Source of the DNA: Exobasidium rhododendri
Lineage: Eukaryota; Basidiomycota; Exobasidiomycetes; Exobasidiales; Exobasidiaceae
NCBI GenBank assembly: GCA_026210745.1
Contig: CP110631.1
Coordinates: forward strand, 5,270,001 to 5,334,000
Direction of reading: 5' to 3'
Length of the DNA: 64,000 bases
Shown: positions 1-11,822 of the stretch, piece after piece
Layout: each line of letters begins with the position of its first letter
Position numbering within the stretch: position 1 is the first letter of the stretch
Program-made: the position numbers and the translations under genes
The notes under the pieces: generated by a model
Database searches by the model: none
What the model was told of the DNA's origin: nothing
The model's input: the letters and a program-made list of their open reading frames with translations, nothing else

Positions 1-74
1 ATTTTATTAGGTAGAAAGACAGGTAAATTCCATGTGAGCATGCTATCAAATACACACAAAAGATTGGGACTGAC

Positions 75-818
75 CTCCAAAATAGCCTCTGGGCTCACTC
101 CCCATGGGTTCCATGGCGAAGCAGTGCTGAGGTTCGCATGTGATGCTTGTGAGAGAAGATAAAATCCCGCCCTTCCATCCAGAGGCTGCCAGCTGCCTCA
201 CTGCATTGCGACGGCTTTCAAAAGAGGCCGACGCTGCTCGCAGGAGGAGGACAATGAGAGAAAGGCGTCAAGTCGTGTCTCCCTCGTCTTTGTTCTGATT
301 TTAGATGATTGACTCACCGTCCGGAGGCGGAACGTTGTAAGCTGACTCGCCGCCTTGACTCAGCTGCGAATCCACCCGCTGTCGCTTGCCCCTCTTTACC
401 GCCTGCTTGAGCACCTGCTCCTTTGCGATGGAAGACGATCGTGCGCTTTGGTATCGGGAGATCGCTTGCCCTCTCCCTTCCCTTTGATCCGCATCTTCCT
501 TGGTCGGAAAGGCAAACTCTAGGTCTTCCCACTCGTTGAAGCCGAGATCCTCCCAGTTCTCATAGTCGCCAAGCGTGGAGGAGTACAAGAGTCGCTCGAA
601 GGGTCCTTGCTGTGCTAGCTGATGAGTGTCGTCATTGTGACTACTGCTTTCACCTGAAACGGCTGATATCGAGGCATATGAAGGGATACGGAGAGAAACG
701 AGATCAGCAGCGAGCCATTGGACGAGAGTCTATTCTCCTTTCGACAGTGAAGAGTCACGCTTTCTTCCTTACCATTGCTGAGGCTGCTACTACTTCCGCC
801 CACTGTGTGTTCTTGCAT
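75..818 (-). CDS. Partial gene of unknown function, runs off the left edge
   Basis: I do not recognise this protein. Three phase-compatible exons can be read on the minus strand: 818-654 (tentative), 609-318 and 233-75. The last ends in a GTCAGT donor, so the gene continues toward or past the window edge. The middle exon is acidic and Trp-rich at its start (DYENWEDLGFNEWEDLEF), then Lys/Arg-rich (KRGKRQR), which could be a nuclear signal. It joins in phase 1, through a GTGAGT donor and a GAGCAG acceptor, to an exon containing AVRQLAASGWKGGILSS. Middle and third exons are fairly well supported by matching splice phase. The first exon and the ATG at 818 are weak. No family assignment is possible from what is visible. 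Confidence 0.4.
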
Positions 819-3175
819 GGCTCTTCTTGGCACATGCGTCGTGAAGCTGATGAGAAGAGGCTCTCCTCGTTCACGGGAACTCTATCTCCTTCTCTCTCTC
901 TCCCTCCCCCGCCTCGGACCTTTCCCGTCGTCGTTGTCTCGATGAACAGGAACCAGACCTCTAGGCCTCCCTCCGATCGCGTATCCTTAAATTATTCTAT
1001 CGGGCCTTGCAAAGCGCACGGCCTCATGCACAGTCTGGATTACCACTAGCCCTGATTGCAGACTATCAAAAACAGACGAGGCAATACCGTAGTTCTTTTA
1101 ATTGTACCTTTTTTGTTCGCGTCGATGAAAATGTTGATTGTCCTCGTTGATGTGCCTCGCGTAGAGGGCTAGATGAGTGTGGGGGGATAGTGTCAAGGTG
1201 CCTTGAGCGAAGTGTACAGATCGGACAGAAGCCAAGAAGCGTTGTGGCTGATTTCGCCTCCTGACGGGTTGGCTGCCAGTTTGAAAAGGTGTGCATGTCG
1301 GGCAAGTGTATGACCATAAGCCACTTGTGCGATTCAGCGTCATCAAAGCTCGTCTTGTCACTGTCTATTCGTGAGTTTCTCCTACTTCTTTCAACCTCAC
1401 CACTGCGTCTACTTCCGTCAACGCTACGTGAGCTCCCTACATAAGCATCGACTATGATCCGAATATATGCTACCTATAATAGAGAGGATGCAACCAGGGT
1501 CGTGCGCCTACTGTTCGTCCGTCGATCCTTCTTCCCCTGTCTGCTTTTGCTTAAATCCAGCCATCGTCCACAGTTCGATCCCCAGCAATTTCGCCTTCCA
1601 TGAATCCCAAAGATGCGACAATCAGACTACAGGAAGAGCGATGAACGCAATCACTATGTCTGTGCTTGCGGAGGGCCAGTGTCCAATGCAACGCTGTGTG
1701 AGAAGGGATGGTCAAGCCCCGTCAATGATCGCAGAATGGATGCTCCAAGACGCTGACGCAAATACTGTAGGTGGCCGTTGTGACCGTCCTTGAAATCCGG
1801 CCTTCGAGAAGCGCTGTAACGTTGGCGACTGATTATCAGGTGAAAGAGCAAAAGAGGACGCTTGTTTGGTAAGGAAGACCATCTCTCAGGGTGTTTGCGT
1901 CACTACTTCCGGGTCAGGCTTGTGGAAGACCACCTTTGTCGGAAATTCCCATGTCACGCCCACTGACCTGGCTACCATTGACGGGAACAGGCATTACCCA
2001 CGCTTGCACGAATGTGGCGTACAAGGAAGGCCAGCCTAGGATGTGGAATTGCGATGGTGCGTTGCCCAAGTCGACTTGCTTGCGTGATCTCGAGTTCAGG
2101 GATCCGTGTGGACTGGAAAGGGCTCCCGACAAGGCAAAGATTGCAGCGCCGGTAGTGGGCTCCCTTTGCCATTGCAGCGAGCATAGCCTTGCTGATCTTC
2201 CTTATGTGGGAAGGGGAAAGGAGAAAGAGCAAAACAAGGCCCTCCACTGGTCAGGAGGACATTGCTCTCGAAGATCTTGACCTGGTGAGGAACACACTCC
2301 AGCAATGAGAGAATTCTGGCTCCGCCGCAGGTCGGCGTGATCGAGGCTGGTCCGATCGGCGACGACACTTCAGATGCTCCTTCTCAGGAGAGCACACGAC
2401 CAGTTGACAGTGGGGAGTAGCTCTGAGTGACGATCAGGCTGCTGTATCAGATTTAAGGCCGATGCAGGGCGGATGACTCGCAAGATCTTTCAATTGGCTC
2501 ACACGAACAAGTACCTGGTCATTGGTAGCGTCTTTTCACTGAGCAAGATTTTACACGCTCATCGATGGCGACATGACTGATTTAGGAGATCAGCAGGCGT
2601 TGCTTGGTTCCACAGTTCAAACAAAATAAAGTTTGCAGCCTCCTGTCGCCTGTCGCGCGAAGAAGGACTGCCACGCGGCAAACGCTGGTCTATACCATGT
2701 CCCAGGGTCCAAATTCTTCTTTATTCAACGCGACAACTCCACATCGTACTCATGTATACTTTACCCTTTCTTCGTGTGTGTCTTCTTTCAGCCTTTTTCT
2801 GATTCGTCGTTCGTTCCGATCATGTCGAAAGGGTTGCGGCACTGTAACCTGAGTAAGGGAGATTCCTTTAGCTTACACAAGACTGCATGTCTGGTGTGCT
2901 TTGACAGAGGAAGTGCTTTGAGCAGGTGCAGATCAGTAATGTATGCGTCGAGCCTCCCCCTGTATCGCGATCGTCTACTCTTCTACGGGGACGTTCTTAC
3001 GTACAAAACGGGTCCAGAGGCGGAAAGGTTCTGCGTTGCTGAGGCTGGTTTGGATATGAATACATGACACTTAATTCTTTGAAGGGTTAAGCTGATATTC
3101 GAGTCTCTCCCCCTTCCTCTTCCTCCTCCCATCACCCAACTTTCCCCCCCCCCTTCCTCCACCGGCGCAGACATC
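819..3175. other. Intergenic, no supported gene
   Basis: About 2.3 kb with only short overlapping open frames on both strands, none with a convincing start, splice pattern or recognisable domain. The last 100 bases before the catalase start are strongly CT-rich and include a run of ten C at 3144-3153, as is common in fungal promoters. Confidence 0.5.
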
Positions 3176-4858
3176 ATGACATCTAATCAGAGCATCAAGG
3201 ACATCGCGGCATCTCTCTGTGGAATGGAGCCAAGTGAGGTGACAAAGCAGACGGACGAGTTCTACACGTCTGCCGATGGCCGTCCCTACCCCACACTGAC
3301 GACCAGTCTCAAGTTGGGAGGACACCCAGTCCAGAGCGACAGTCTCCTTCTCGAGAAACAGCAGACGTTCGATCGCATGAAGATCCAGGAGCGAATCGTC
3401 CACGCTGGAGGCAGCTCTGCCTTTGGAAAATTCACCGTGACAAAGGATGTCTCTCACTTGACCAAGGCTGCTCTCTTTCAGCCGGGCGCCGTCACGCCCA
3501 CGTACACCCGCTTCAGCACCGTCACCGTAGGAAGAGAGTATCCCGACTCTGCTCGCAATCCTCGAGGCTTTGCAACTAAATTCTACACGACAGACGGGAA
3601 TTACGATTTGGTCGGCCTCAACTGGCCAATCTTCTTCGTCAGGGATCCTTGGTTGGGACCGGACAACATTCGTTCCCAGCAGCGAAATCCAAAGAACTTC
3701 CTTCTCGATTTTCAAGCCTGGTTCGATTTCCTCGCCAACGTCCCCGAATCGATGCATGCTGGCCTCATGCTTCTTTCTGATCACGGCACTCCTGTCGGGT
3801 GGAGGTACATGAGCGGCTTCGGATGCCATACTTTCTCTTGGGTCAATGCGGAAGGCAAAAGAACGTTCATCAAGTACCACTGGATCAGCGAGCAGGGAAC
3901 CAAGAACCACACCATGGAAGAGACCACGAAGATGTGTGGAGAAGATCCCGACTTTGCCAAGCGTGACTTGTACGAAGCGATCGAGAAGGGAGAGAAGATC
4001 TCTTGGCTTCTGCACATTCAGAAGATGGATCAGGAAACAGCCACGAAAGTCTCCTTTGATCCCTTTGACGTCACCAAGATTTGGCCCCGGGGTGAATTTC
4101 CCATGGAGGAAGTTGGTCGACTGACCCTTGATCGGAATCCAGAGAACTACTTCCGAGACGTCGAACAAGCTGCCTTTTCTCCTGGGTCTCTTGTGCCTGG
4201 TATTGAAGTCTCGCCTGATGCTCTTTTGCTGTGGAGGATGTTCTTCTATCGCGATGCGCAGTACCACCGACTTGGTGTGAATCTGCATCAGATTCCGGTC
4301 AACTGCCCCTTCATGGCTAGTTCGCAGAATTCCGACACGGTGGACGGCGCCATGCGAGTCGATGGAAACAACAACGGCAAGCCACAGTACATGCCCAATT
4401 CGTTCCATGGAATCGCCGCGCCCAAGCACAAGCCAGAAGTGACGGAAACGTCGATGCAATTTGGAGACAATGTACTTGCTCGAAACGATCACTTCCGACA
4501 TCGAGGTCAGCCTAGCGAGTACGACCAGGTTCGAGAACTTTGGAAAAGAGTCATGACGGATCAAGAACGAGAGAATACGGCCAAGAACACGGCTGCGCTA
4601 CTCAAGACGGCAGAGTCACTGGTCCAGACCCGCTATCTCGCCCAGTGTTGCGCCATCTCCCAAGACTACGCGCAGATGATCTACGACAAGCTGCCCGACA
4701 AGCACTACTCCATGGAAACCATCCAACGGCTGTCGAAGAAGGCACACCTCGTCAACGTGGAGCCTGATCACAAAATTGGCGAGGGAGAGAAGAGCAAGAC
4801 GGCGAGCTTCATGGGCATGGCCGTCCCAGCGAGAGCTCCGTACACCTTTGCGTCGTGA
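3176..4858 (+). CDS. Catalase-family heme protein, atypical active site
   Basis: This is a 560-residue single-exon haem catalase-fold protein. Normal family members split hydrogen peroxide in peroxisomes or the cytosol. The distal His is present (His76, in ERIVHAGG), as are the RFST motif (Arg112, Ser114) and the proximal haem ligand (RMFFYRDAQYHRLG, Arg354 and Tyr358). The catalytic distal Asn, Asn148 in human catalase within VGNNTP, is Leu148 here (VGLNWP, codon CTC). Related catalase-like fungal enzymes such as EasC of ergot alkaloid synthesis are oxidases or peroxidases rather than true catalases, so the activity may differ. The C-terminus (YTFAS) is not an obvious PTS1 signal. The ATG follows a CT-rich leader, and no upstream in-frame start is better. 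Family assignment is secure; activity is not. Confidence 0.95.
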   Translation: MTSNQSIKDIAASLCGMEPSEVTKQTDEFYTSADGRPYPTLTTSLKLGGHPVQSDSLLLEKQQTFDRMKIQERIVHAGGSSAFGKFTVTKDVSHLTKAALFQPGAVTPTYTRFSTVTVGREYPDSARNPRGFATKFYTTDGNYDLVGLNWPIFFVRDPWLGPDNIRSQQRNPKNFLLDFQAWFDFLANVPESMHAGLMLLSDHGTPVGWRYMSGFGCHTFSWVNAEGKRTFIKYHWISEQGTKNHTMEETTKMCGEDPDFAKRDLYEAIEKGEKISWLLHIQKMDQETATKVSFDPFDVTKIWPRGEFPMEEVGRLTLDRNPENYFRDVEQAAFSPGSLVPGIEVSPDALLLWRMFFYRDAQYHRLGVNLHQIPVNCPFMASSQNSDTVDGAMRVDGNNNGKPQYMPNSFHGIAAPKHKPEVTETSMQFGDNVLARNDHFRHRGQPSEYDQVRELWKRVMTDQERENTAKNTAALLKTAESLVQTRYLAQCCAISQDYAQMIYDKLPDKHYSMETIQRLSKKAHLVNVEPDHKIGEGEKSKTASFMGMAVPARAPYTFAS

Positions 4859-5938
4859 TTGTGGCCAGTGTCCGCATGTTTAGGCTATCTTACTGTAGCG
4901 TCGCTCAATGTCATCTGATTCTCCTGGGAGCTCATAATACTATTATGTCATGTACACACCTTCTGAGAAAAGCTTACAGTAGGTGTTGAAGGGAAGAGAG
5001 AAGACGGGGGGCAGCCCGTGCACCAGATGCCTATTTCCCCGCATCCGCCGTGTTGGTCAATCGACGCGACGAGAGGTTGTTTGCCACGCGTCGTGTGTGT
5101 TGAGAGATGGGAAGAGAGGCACGTACACGATGAGATTGCAGGGTTGCTCAACAGCGTGCACCTAGTGTAGACCAACAGTCTAGCGGACTTCTCTCTAGGG
5201 TTGTCATCGTGATCACACAATACTGTCAACGGGCGAAGTCAATGAAAATAGGTATTACTTTTGAGCAGTCAGAAGGAGTCGAGCTATGTTCGTTACTTCG
5301 TCACAACGTCATTCTCGTGACTGATAAGCCGGGCTTCAACCACCAAGCATAGATGAGCGTCAGCATGTGATGGCAAACGTCACCGTTATTTTAAGTATAC
5401 GACTGCGTCGGAAGCCGCCTTTTAGGTTGCCGTGAACGCCTTCCCACTCAGCTGCGGTTGTCGACGGACCCGCCATCAGTGATCCGTCGCAGAGCGGGGA
5501 TAAACTTGAGTGAAAACAGCGACGATCCTCACCTCAACGAGCTTGCAAGGAACATCAATATAGCGGCTGGACCCCTATCTGCGAAGCCTGTGTCCTAGTT
5601 GCCTTGCGCCACCGTCTGTCAATCATCAGGGGAAGAAACGGACTCTCGATCTTTCAGCCCCGACGAATCTTCACGCTGATCGCTTCCGTCTCGAGGCGGG
5701 GATGAGCATACTGCCGCACTCAGCCTTGCCAAGGACTCAGAAACGGCACGGACGCCATGCCGGTGTCCTTGTCAGAGCCTTTGCACGGAAAGAAGCAGCT
5801 TCTCAGGGTATAAGAAGAGGCGTCCATTCTAACATTTATGATTGCCACCATCACATTTCCCGCTCTTTTCCTACTCAAATACTTCTACTCCACCGAGCAA
5901 CACTTTCCGCTTTTCCCCCTTAAATAATTGTCATCGCC
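4859..5938. other. Intergenic, promoter of small secreted protein gene
   Basis: About 1.1 kb without a supported gene. It should hold the catalase 3' end and the promoter of the next gene. A TATAAG box lies about 130 bases before that gene's ATG. Confidence 0.5.
5809..5814 (+). promoter_or_regulatory. Candidate TATA box (TATAAG)
   Basis: TATAAGAAGAGG lies about 130 bases upstream of the ATG at 5939. The promoter of the secreted gene at 21432 carries nearly the same string (TATAAGAAGG), which supports function. Confidence 0.45.
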
Positions 5939-6451
5939 ATGCAACTCCTTTCCACGCAGAAGCTCCTCGCTCTCTTCACCGTCATGACAGCAAGTCTCGC
6001 CACCGTCAACGGAGCGACCATTGGCATGGAGACTGGAAGCATGGAGAAGCGAGGGCTCCCTGCGTGTCAGCCTGTTGTGTGCAGGGGCGACAGCAGATCC
6101 TGCGACGTCAATGCATGGGTAGAGCTCCTTCCCGCGACCAAATTGACCGCCTCCTTGACCACTGGCTTCTTCAAGGGCTTCATCCGACGATACTCGCTGC
6201 CCGTTTCCGCCTGGATCCGTACCGACGGCACCTTCAACATCGAAGTGGACGGCGGTGTAAACTCCTCGTCGGGCGGCGGCACGAGTGGCACAACGGGAGG
6301 CAAGCTCGCCATCGGCTTCAACTCGCCTGGCAAGAAGACCGTCTGGTACGTTGCAGACGGCAACAGCAAGTGCCAGTCGCCCGCTGGTACGTTGAAGGAT
6401 GCCACCCTGATCGACAGTGTCACCATCCGGCAATATTCTGGCGTCGCTTGA
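5939..6451 (+). CDS. Small secreted protein with likely Kex2 site
   Basis: Single-exon protein of 170 residues that I do not recognise. Residues 1-25 form a typical signal peptide, with hydrophobic LLALFTVMTASLA and a likely cut after VNGA. A Lys-Arg pair follows (MEKRGLPAC), a probable Kex2 processing site. The mature part has four cysteines: three clustered near its start (ACQPVVCRGDSRSC) and one near the end (NSKCQSP). A Gly/Ser-rich stretch lies near residues 105-118. This looks like a small secreted fungal protein, possibly an effector or wall-associated protein; no enzyme motif is visible. The ATG sits in a good context after a CT-rich leader. Confidence 0.8.
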   Translation: MQLLSTQKLLALFTVMTASLATVNGATIGMETGSMEKRGLPACQPVVCRGDSRSCDVNAWVELLPATKLTASLTTGFFKGFIRRYSLPVSAWIRTDGTFNIEVDGGVNSSSGGGTSGTTGGKLAIGFNSPGKKTVWYVADGNSKCQSPAGTLKDATLIDSVTIRQYSGVA

Positions 6452-7242
6452 TTAAGTCGTGGCTGTTTCTGCCTTACTGTGTCTGTGTACGTTGTCAACA
6501 GGTTGTTCTTCTCGCAGTCCTCTGTCTTACTCTGTACCTTGGTCTCTCTACTTTCATACAATTAAAGGATGACAGAAATCCCTGGAGTGCGTCCGTCGTG
6601 AGATCCAATTATAGAGATACTATTCGGTGTGCGCAGACTGTGTCCAGGCATCCCACTGTCTTGGTAATTCACGCCTCTCTAAAAGCCCGCAGTCTCTTGG
6701 CATACGTGATGCAATATCGTGCATCACGCTGCTGTGGACGGATCGCGATGAGACTAAAAGGTCACTGGGCGCAGGTCCTTCGCTCCAGATCGCCTGCCTT
6801 CGCGCTGTCCTGACGTCCTGACGGATGAGCGAGCCACGTCGACTGGGAAGAACGCGCGCGCAAGAGACCCTTTCCCTTAGCGTACAGTCCTGCGCATGCC
6901 TCTCGGGATCAAACTATGTCTCCCTCCCCCCTCCCCGTATCTTTCTCGTGTTGTTCTGTGCATTACGGTATTCAGCCGCTTGGAAATGAGGGGAGATAGT
7001 GGCTGTCAGAGCTTCTTTGATGAAGAATGGCGGGCAAGAAGGAAGCGCACAACATGCAGTGCGTGCTTAGGGTCCGATGCTTGTGGCACGAAGCAGAGCT
7101 GCGCATGTCATTCGCACATTTGCGCCGTCTTAAACAAGAGCATGTCAACGTCTCCCACCAGTAATTTCTCCCATCTCCCCGCTCTCCCCTCCTCCCCTTG
7201 CTGCTCTTTAGAACATACCCTCGCCATGGCAGATTTAAAAAG
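6452..7242. other. Intergenic, no supported gene
   Basis: Nearly 800 bases. Open frames here are short and lack domains or signal peptides. The final 60 bases before the next ATG are CT-rich. Confidence 0.5.
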
Positions 7243-9064
7243 ATGACCCGCGCTTCAAACTCCTTTGCATCGCTCCTCTTTGTCTGCTGCCTGGTCGCTC
7301 TCTTCTCCAGCACTGTCGCCGCTTCAGGCAGATCCAAGACTCTCCATGCGGCCAGAAAGACAGGGAAGACTACTGCTACTACTACTTCAAACTCAACAGA
7401 CGTCTTCTGTCAAGAGTTCACCGCCGAGTGCTATCACAAAGCCCTCCATGGAAAGAAAGGCAAAGTACAGATTCTCCACGCCTGCAAGCACAACAGCAAC
7501 AAGCACCCCGAATCGTACTCGTTCAGTTGCAAAGCCAACGGCAAGGACATCACAAAGACTGTACTCGAAGCAATTGGAAGTGGCTATACCGTCACCACGA
7601 CAGCAAGCTCTACTGCTGCAGTGACTGAAACCGTGTCGGTCGAGGCCACCAGTACGTCTCTTAGCACTTCCACGGTGGACGCGACTTCTACTCTACTATC
7701 TACGTCCTCGACTGCGACAACGACGGTGGCCACCGACACGAGTATCGTTGGACCCACCGAGACCCTCACCACCGTCATACTCCAGACGGCCACTTCCACC
7801 TCGACAAGCACCATTACAACGACGGTCCCGGTAACGGAAACATCTTTCGTCTCCACCTCAACCTCTTACTATCTAAGCAACGAACCCATTCAGGTATTCG
7901 AGGTGTACGTTGCTCCCGGCGCTAAGCATCGCAAGAGAGTGAATCGACTGGACAAGTCCTCCTTCTGCTCCGCATTCAATGCCGGATGCAGCAGTCAATG
8001 CACTCTCGCCCAATCTACCGCCAAGCACGTCATTTGTCATGCCACAAGCAGCAACCACTACTCCTTGGCCTGTCAATGCAAGAATGGAAAATCAGAAACG
8101 AAACACGCTCTTGCTGCTGCTGCTGAGCAAGAACATGTGGTGACAGTCTCGACAGTGTCCACCAGCACATCCTACGCAACAGTGACTGCGACGAGTGTTG
8201 TCCCTTCCACTGTACTGACTACCTCGACTGCTACAGTGACGAGTACTGTCCCAGTCACAAAGACCTACACCTCCTCCTCGACGGTCACGCAAACCAGCAC
8301 AAGCACAGCCTTCACTGGTTTGTCCGTCACCCTTACCACCCTTGTTCCGACCGCATCGACCACTGCGACCGCAACGAGCACCACAACAACACAGACAGTC
8401 ACTACCACGACGATTGTGGTCCTCGCACCAACGGGAGCGGTGCAGATGATCTACCAGGGTGACGGTACATCGTTGGGTTATCTGGTGAGTCCCACGTCTC
8501 TTACTACTGGCTTGTTTGCAGCAAGATAATCTGAAATCGCTTGTCCTAAACCCGCCCCCCCTTCCTCAGGCTCCTGGTTTCCCTCTCAACACTGTGAACC
8601 AAGATAGGACGCAAGCGTACAATTTCATGGCCGTGCAGGATCCTACGACAGAGCTGATCCAGCTCCAACTGGCGGACGCTTCTGGCAGAGTCTTTATCTC
8701 AGAACAGTACGGATATGGTGTCGACTACAACGACCGCTCAGCTTTCAGCTACACATACGTCGATCAGTCCTCCTTGTGTGGCTCAGCAGGTGGAGCACCT
8801 GGACCTGCAGCTGGCGCGGGCAGCCTTGACGGTCAGCCATGTGAGACATTCGTCTTTGGTCCTACGCCTGATGCTACCACGGGCATGTTTGACCTGCTGT
8901 CATATTGGATCAATCCGGAACGTGAGGCACCGCAGCAGTACATTTGGGCGTATGACTATTACAACTATGCAAACATTCTAAACCAAGCGGCAAGCATATC
9001 GGGCTTTCAATCAACCGCCGGTACCCAAGATATCGACAGTGTCACACTACGATTCCCTGCTTGA
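7243..9064 (+). CDS. Ser/Thr-rich secreted wall-type protein with two Cys modules
   Basis: Two exons (7243-8484, 8570-9064) joined in phase 0 give 578 residues. The donor is GTGAGT; the acceptor follows a long pyrimidine tract with CTAAAC as probable branch site. An in-frame earlier AG at 8521 would leave a very short intron. After a signal peptide (SLLFVCCLVALFSSTVAASG) comes a four-Cys module (FCQEF...C...C...C). Then follow a long Ser/Thr/Val repeat region likely to be O-mannosylated, a second related Cys module (FCSAFNAGCSSQC), another Ser/Thr-rich stretch, and a globular C-terminal domain starting near DGTSLGYL. This layout fits a cell-wall or extracellular matrix protein. No GPI-anchor tail is seen. 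The function is unknown. Confidence 0.8.
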
Positions 9065-9228
9065 TCGTGCCTCCCTCGCCTCGATGTACCCTCTCCTTTT
9101 CCCTGGTTCTTGCGCATCGGGACATCCGTATACCCTCTTTCTCTTCCTCTTTCCTTCTCTGATGTGGGCCTCCTTTCCTGTCTATTTTCATACACTGTAC
9201 ATCTACAAACTCTCCAATAAAGGTCATC

Positions 9229-11822
9229 TTACAGGAACTCGAGCGGGGTCGACAGGATTTCGCGAAAGAGGTCTTCAAAGCTGTCGGGGGAGTAGCCGTT
9301 CATTTGAAAGTGTGCGTCTTGTCCGCCCATCGCCGCGCCGTTGAAGGCGCTCACCGGTGTGGTCTGGGTGGAGGAGACGTCGTGAGGATGCTCTCCAATC
9401 CCCTTCCACGTCATGACTCTTCGCGTGAGCGAGTCTGTCAGACGAGCCGACAAGACAAACAGGTTCCCCTGATGACTCGCTTCTTTGATTTGAACGTCGC
9501 TCGCCTCTGTCATGTTTCCTAACTGCATCAGTGCTTGCGACGTTCCATGGAGGAGAATCTCGCCCATCTCCATCGTGGCATCCCCGATCCGTTTGTTCGG
9601 TGACTTGCCGTCAGTGATCTTGCCATCTAGCTCTTCCGTGATCGCTTGGGCGGCCATGACTAGACAAGAGCAGAGATGGGTAGAAGGGATGCTGTAGAGA
9701 AGATTCAGTGGAGCGGCAGACCCCATCTTGACCTGGCCATGGGAGCCAGCGTGGCGGATGCTGTTGATCAGCAGGGACAAGACGTGCTTGGCAATGTCCG
9801 CTCGATGGCATCCCACCGTCGTGTAGACTTTCGAGAGCGGCAGATCGGATCGTAGACAGGCTAATAGGTCAGCAGGCGACGAGTTCGGTCCGATCAACAT
9901 CGGCGAGCGCTCAAAGAGCATCTCTGTAAATCGACTGAAGCAGAGGAGTTGCAGCAATGCCAGATCGAGACCGAGGACGTCCAAGCAGTAGCTTTTGGGC
10001 CAGCCAAAGTTGGCTACATGGGTGGAAGAAAAAGGAGGAGGAGAAATAATGTCAGACAATCACCATCGCATAGAGATGAACATGGCAAATGGTACACACC
10101 TAGCTTCTTGGCCAGCGAGTACTTTTCCCGCTTGAGGTTGTCGCAGCACGACTGGAGAACGTCTTTGGACTCATTAACGAGCATTTGAAGGTCAGCGACG
10201 TTGCCAGACCGATCCTTGGCGTAGTCGTGATCCAGCATGGAAGAGGCATACTTTTGGCTGATCTCCCGTATCGCCATGGTCGCTCGCGTGCGATAGACCA
10301 GCAGAGAGATAGAGGCACTCTGATGCTTGTTGTGTGTCGATGATTCTGGCAGGATCGATAGTGCGTCGCTGTAGTTCTGCAACGTTGCCAGATCCTCTTC
10401 AGAGCACTTGACGAGCGGTTGTCGACTCACGTCACCGGCGAGCACGACGAATCCACTATACAGACAGAGGGAGACCCACAAGCAGGCATGTCTCACTTTT
10501 ATCTCCACGTTGCTGGATGGCAAGCCGGCATGAGACTGCGCCGACAAAGAGGAAAAGCAGCGATCGAGTTCCAGAGATCGACACGCAGACGCGGCACTGG
10601 ACAGTAAGCCCACTCCGTCCAAACAATTGCCATCGGAGAGCGTTCCAAGAAGCTGAGGGAGGTGAAGAGCAGTGAGGAGAAGGGAGATGATGTCGTAGAT
10701 GTTGCGAGGAGAGTGGAGCACGCAGGATAGGCAGTGCGACCTCAGAATGGGAAGCAGTTCGTTTTGAGACTCCTTCTCTCGCCTGGACGTGTGTGAAAAG
10801 TAGACGATGATGCCGAGGAGAAGCTCCGCATCGTTGCCGGCGTGGCAGATTTCGTCGAAGGGAGGAAAGAAGGGCATGCTCGTTTGTAGAACTTCGACTC
10901 TGGTGGAGGAAGAAGGCGGCGTCAGATCTGAGAAGTGACACCTCGACTTGCATTCAGTAACAAGTTCAACTCACTCGGCATCGTATCGGTGTCGCAGATC
11001 TGACAAAGAAGTGACCATCATCATGAGACTATTTGCCGGTACTTGCTCATATGCTCGCGACTGCTGCTGCTGCTGAGTGATGGGCTGTCGCTTGAGGAGG
11101 TACCCAAGCAGATCAAATGGCCGACATATCGTTCTTCCCACTTTCATCCAATCTCTCCCTTTCTTTGCTCTCGTGGCAGGGCTCTGCTGGATTGCCTTGC
11201 TGGACACCGTATGAACGCTGACTGGCTCACTTCTGTCCTCACTCTCGACTGTTGATTCGGGTGCAAAGATGCGCAGGTCGTTCATGGGGGGAGGATCGCT
11301 CTCTGAGCCAGAATTGCTCGAAAGGTCGTCTTTACTTGGCTGTATGGCAGGTAGTTGAGCTGCATGGTGGAGCATGTCTGACGTGCGTGATCGAATGGGC
11401 AGTGGGAGCTTGACATTGTCCCAGCGTTGCACTGATGAGGAGGAGCTGGAGGGATCTTGTGGATGAAGGAGAAGATGATGGTGAGATGGCGTCGTCGTCG
11501 TCGTCGTCGTCGTCTTCGAAGATCGATGTCTGCCTTTCGTAGGTCGTGGAACGCCGTCTACCACGAGGCAGTCGAATCCCAACACTTCACACCTTTTGCA
11601 AGCCAGACCAGTGGGCAGAGGACGATTGCTAGGCTCGACAAAGGAGTCAGGGAGCTGACAGCGCTGTTTTGCCCGTCGACAGACAAGACAGGATCGCAAG
11701 CATCTCGTCCGCTTTCTCGGTGGTTCTTGATCCGGTGCAACTTCGTGCACTTCCTCCAATCTAGGGTGCGTCGGCATGCTAGATCCTTCACCAGGCCTAT
11801 GAGGGTGATGATCTAGCACCAT
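9229..11822 (-). CDS. Zn2Cys6 transcription factor
   Basis: Three exons (11822-10975, 10899-10100, 10013-9229) join in phase to give 810 residues. The binuclear zinc cluster is Cys45-x2-Cys48-x6-Cys55-x19-Cys75-x2-Cys78-x6-Cys85. The middle loop of 19 residues is clearly longer than is usual for the family. A poly-Thr run encoded by a CGT repeat (about 11490-11514) and His/Ser-rich low-complexity sequence follow. The helical region from about residue 280 onward fits a fungal MHR regulatory domain. Such proteins bind CGG-containing sites and often control neighbouring pathway genes. Alternative acceptors were rejected because they lose the reading frame. Targets are unknown; the adjacent secreted-protein genes and the glycan block are candidates. 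Confidence 0.85.

Noticed and set aside
1467-2280. Two open frames of 108 and 129 codons in the left intergenic region
   Set aside because: No domain, no signal peptide, no splice partner, and equally long frames on the opposite strand.
3071-4564. 497-codon open frame antisense to the catalase gene
   Set aside because: It mirrors catalase codon structure on the other strand, has no recognisable domain, and is a shadow of a GC-rich coding region.
5842-6813. 323-codon frame overlapping the small secreted protein gene
   Set aside because: His/Arg-rich out-of-frame translation of the secreted protein gene; no ATG context or domain.
8521-8569. Earlier in-frame acceptor at 8521 in the Ser/Thr-rich protein gene
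   Set aside because: It would leave an intron of only 37 bases; the later site has a branch-like CTAAAC and a strong pyrimidine tract.
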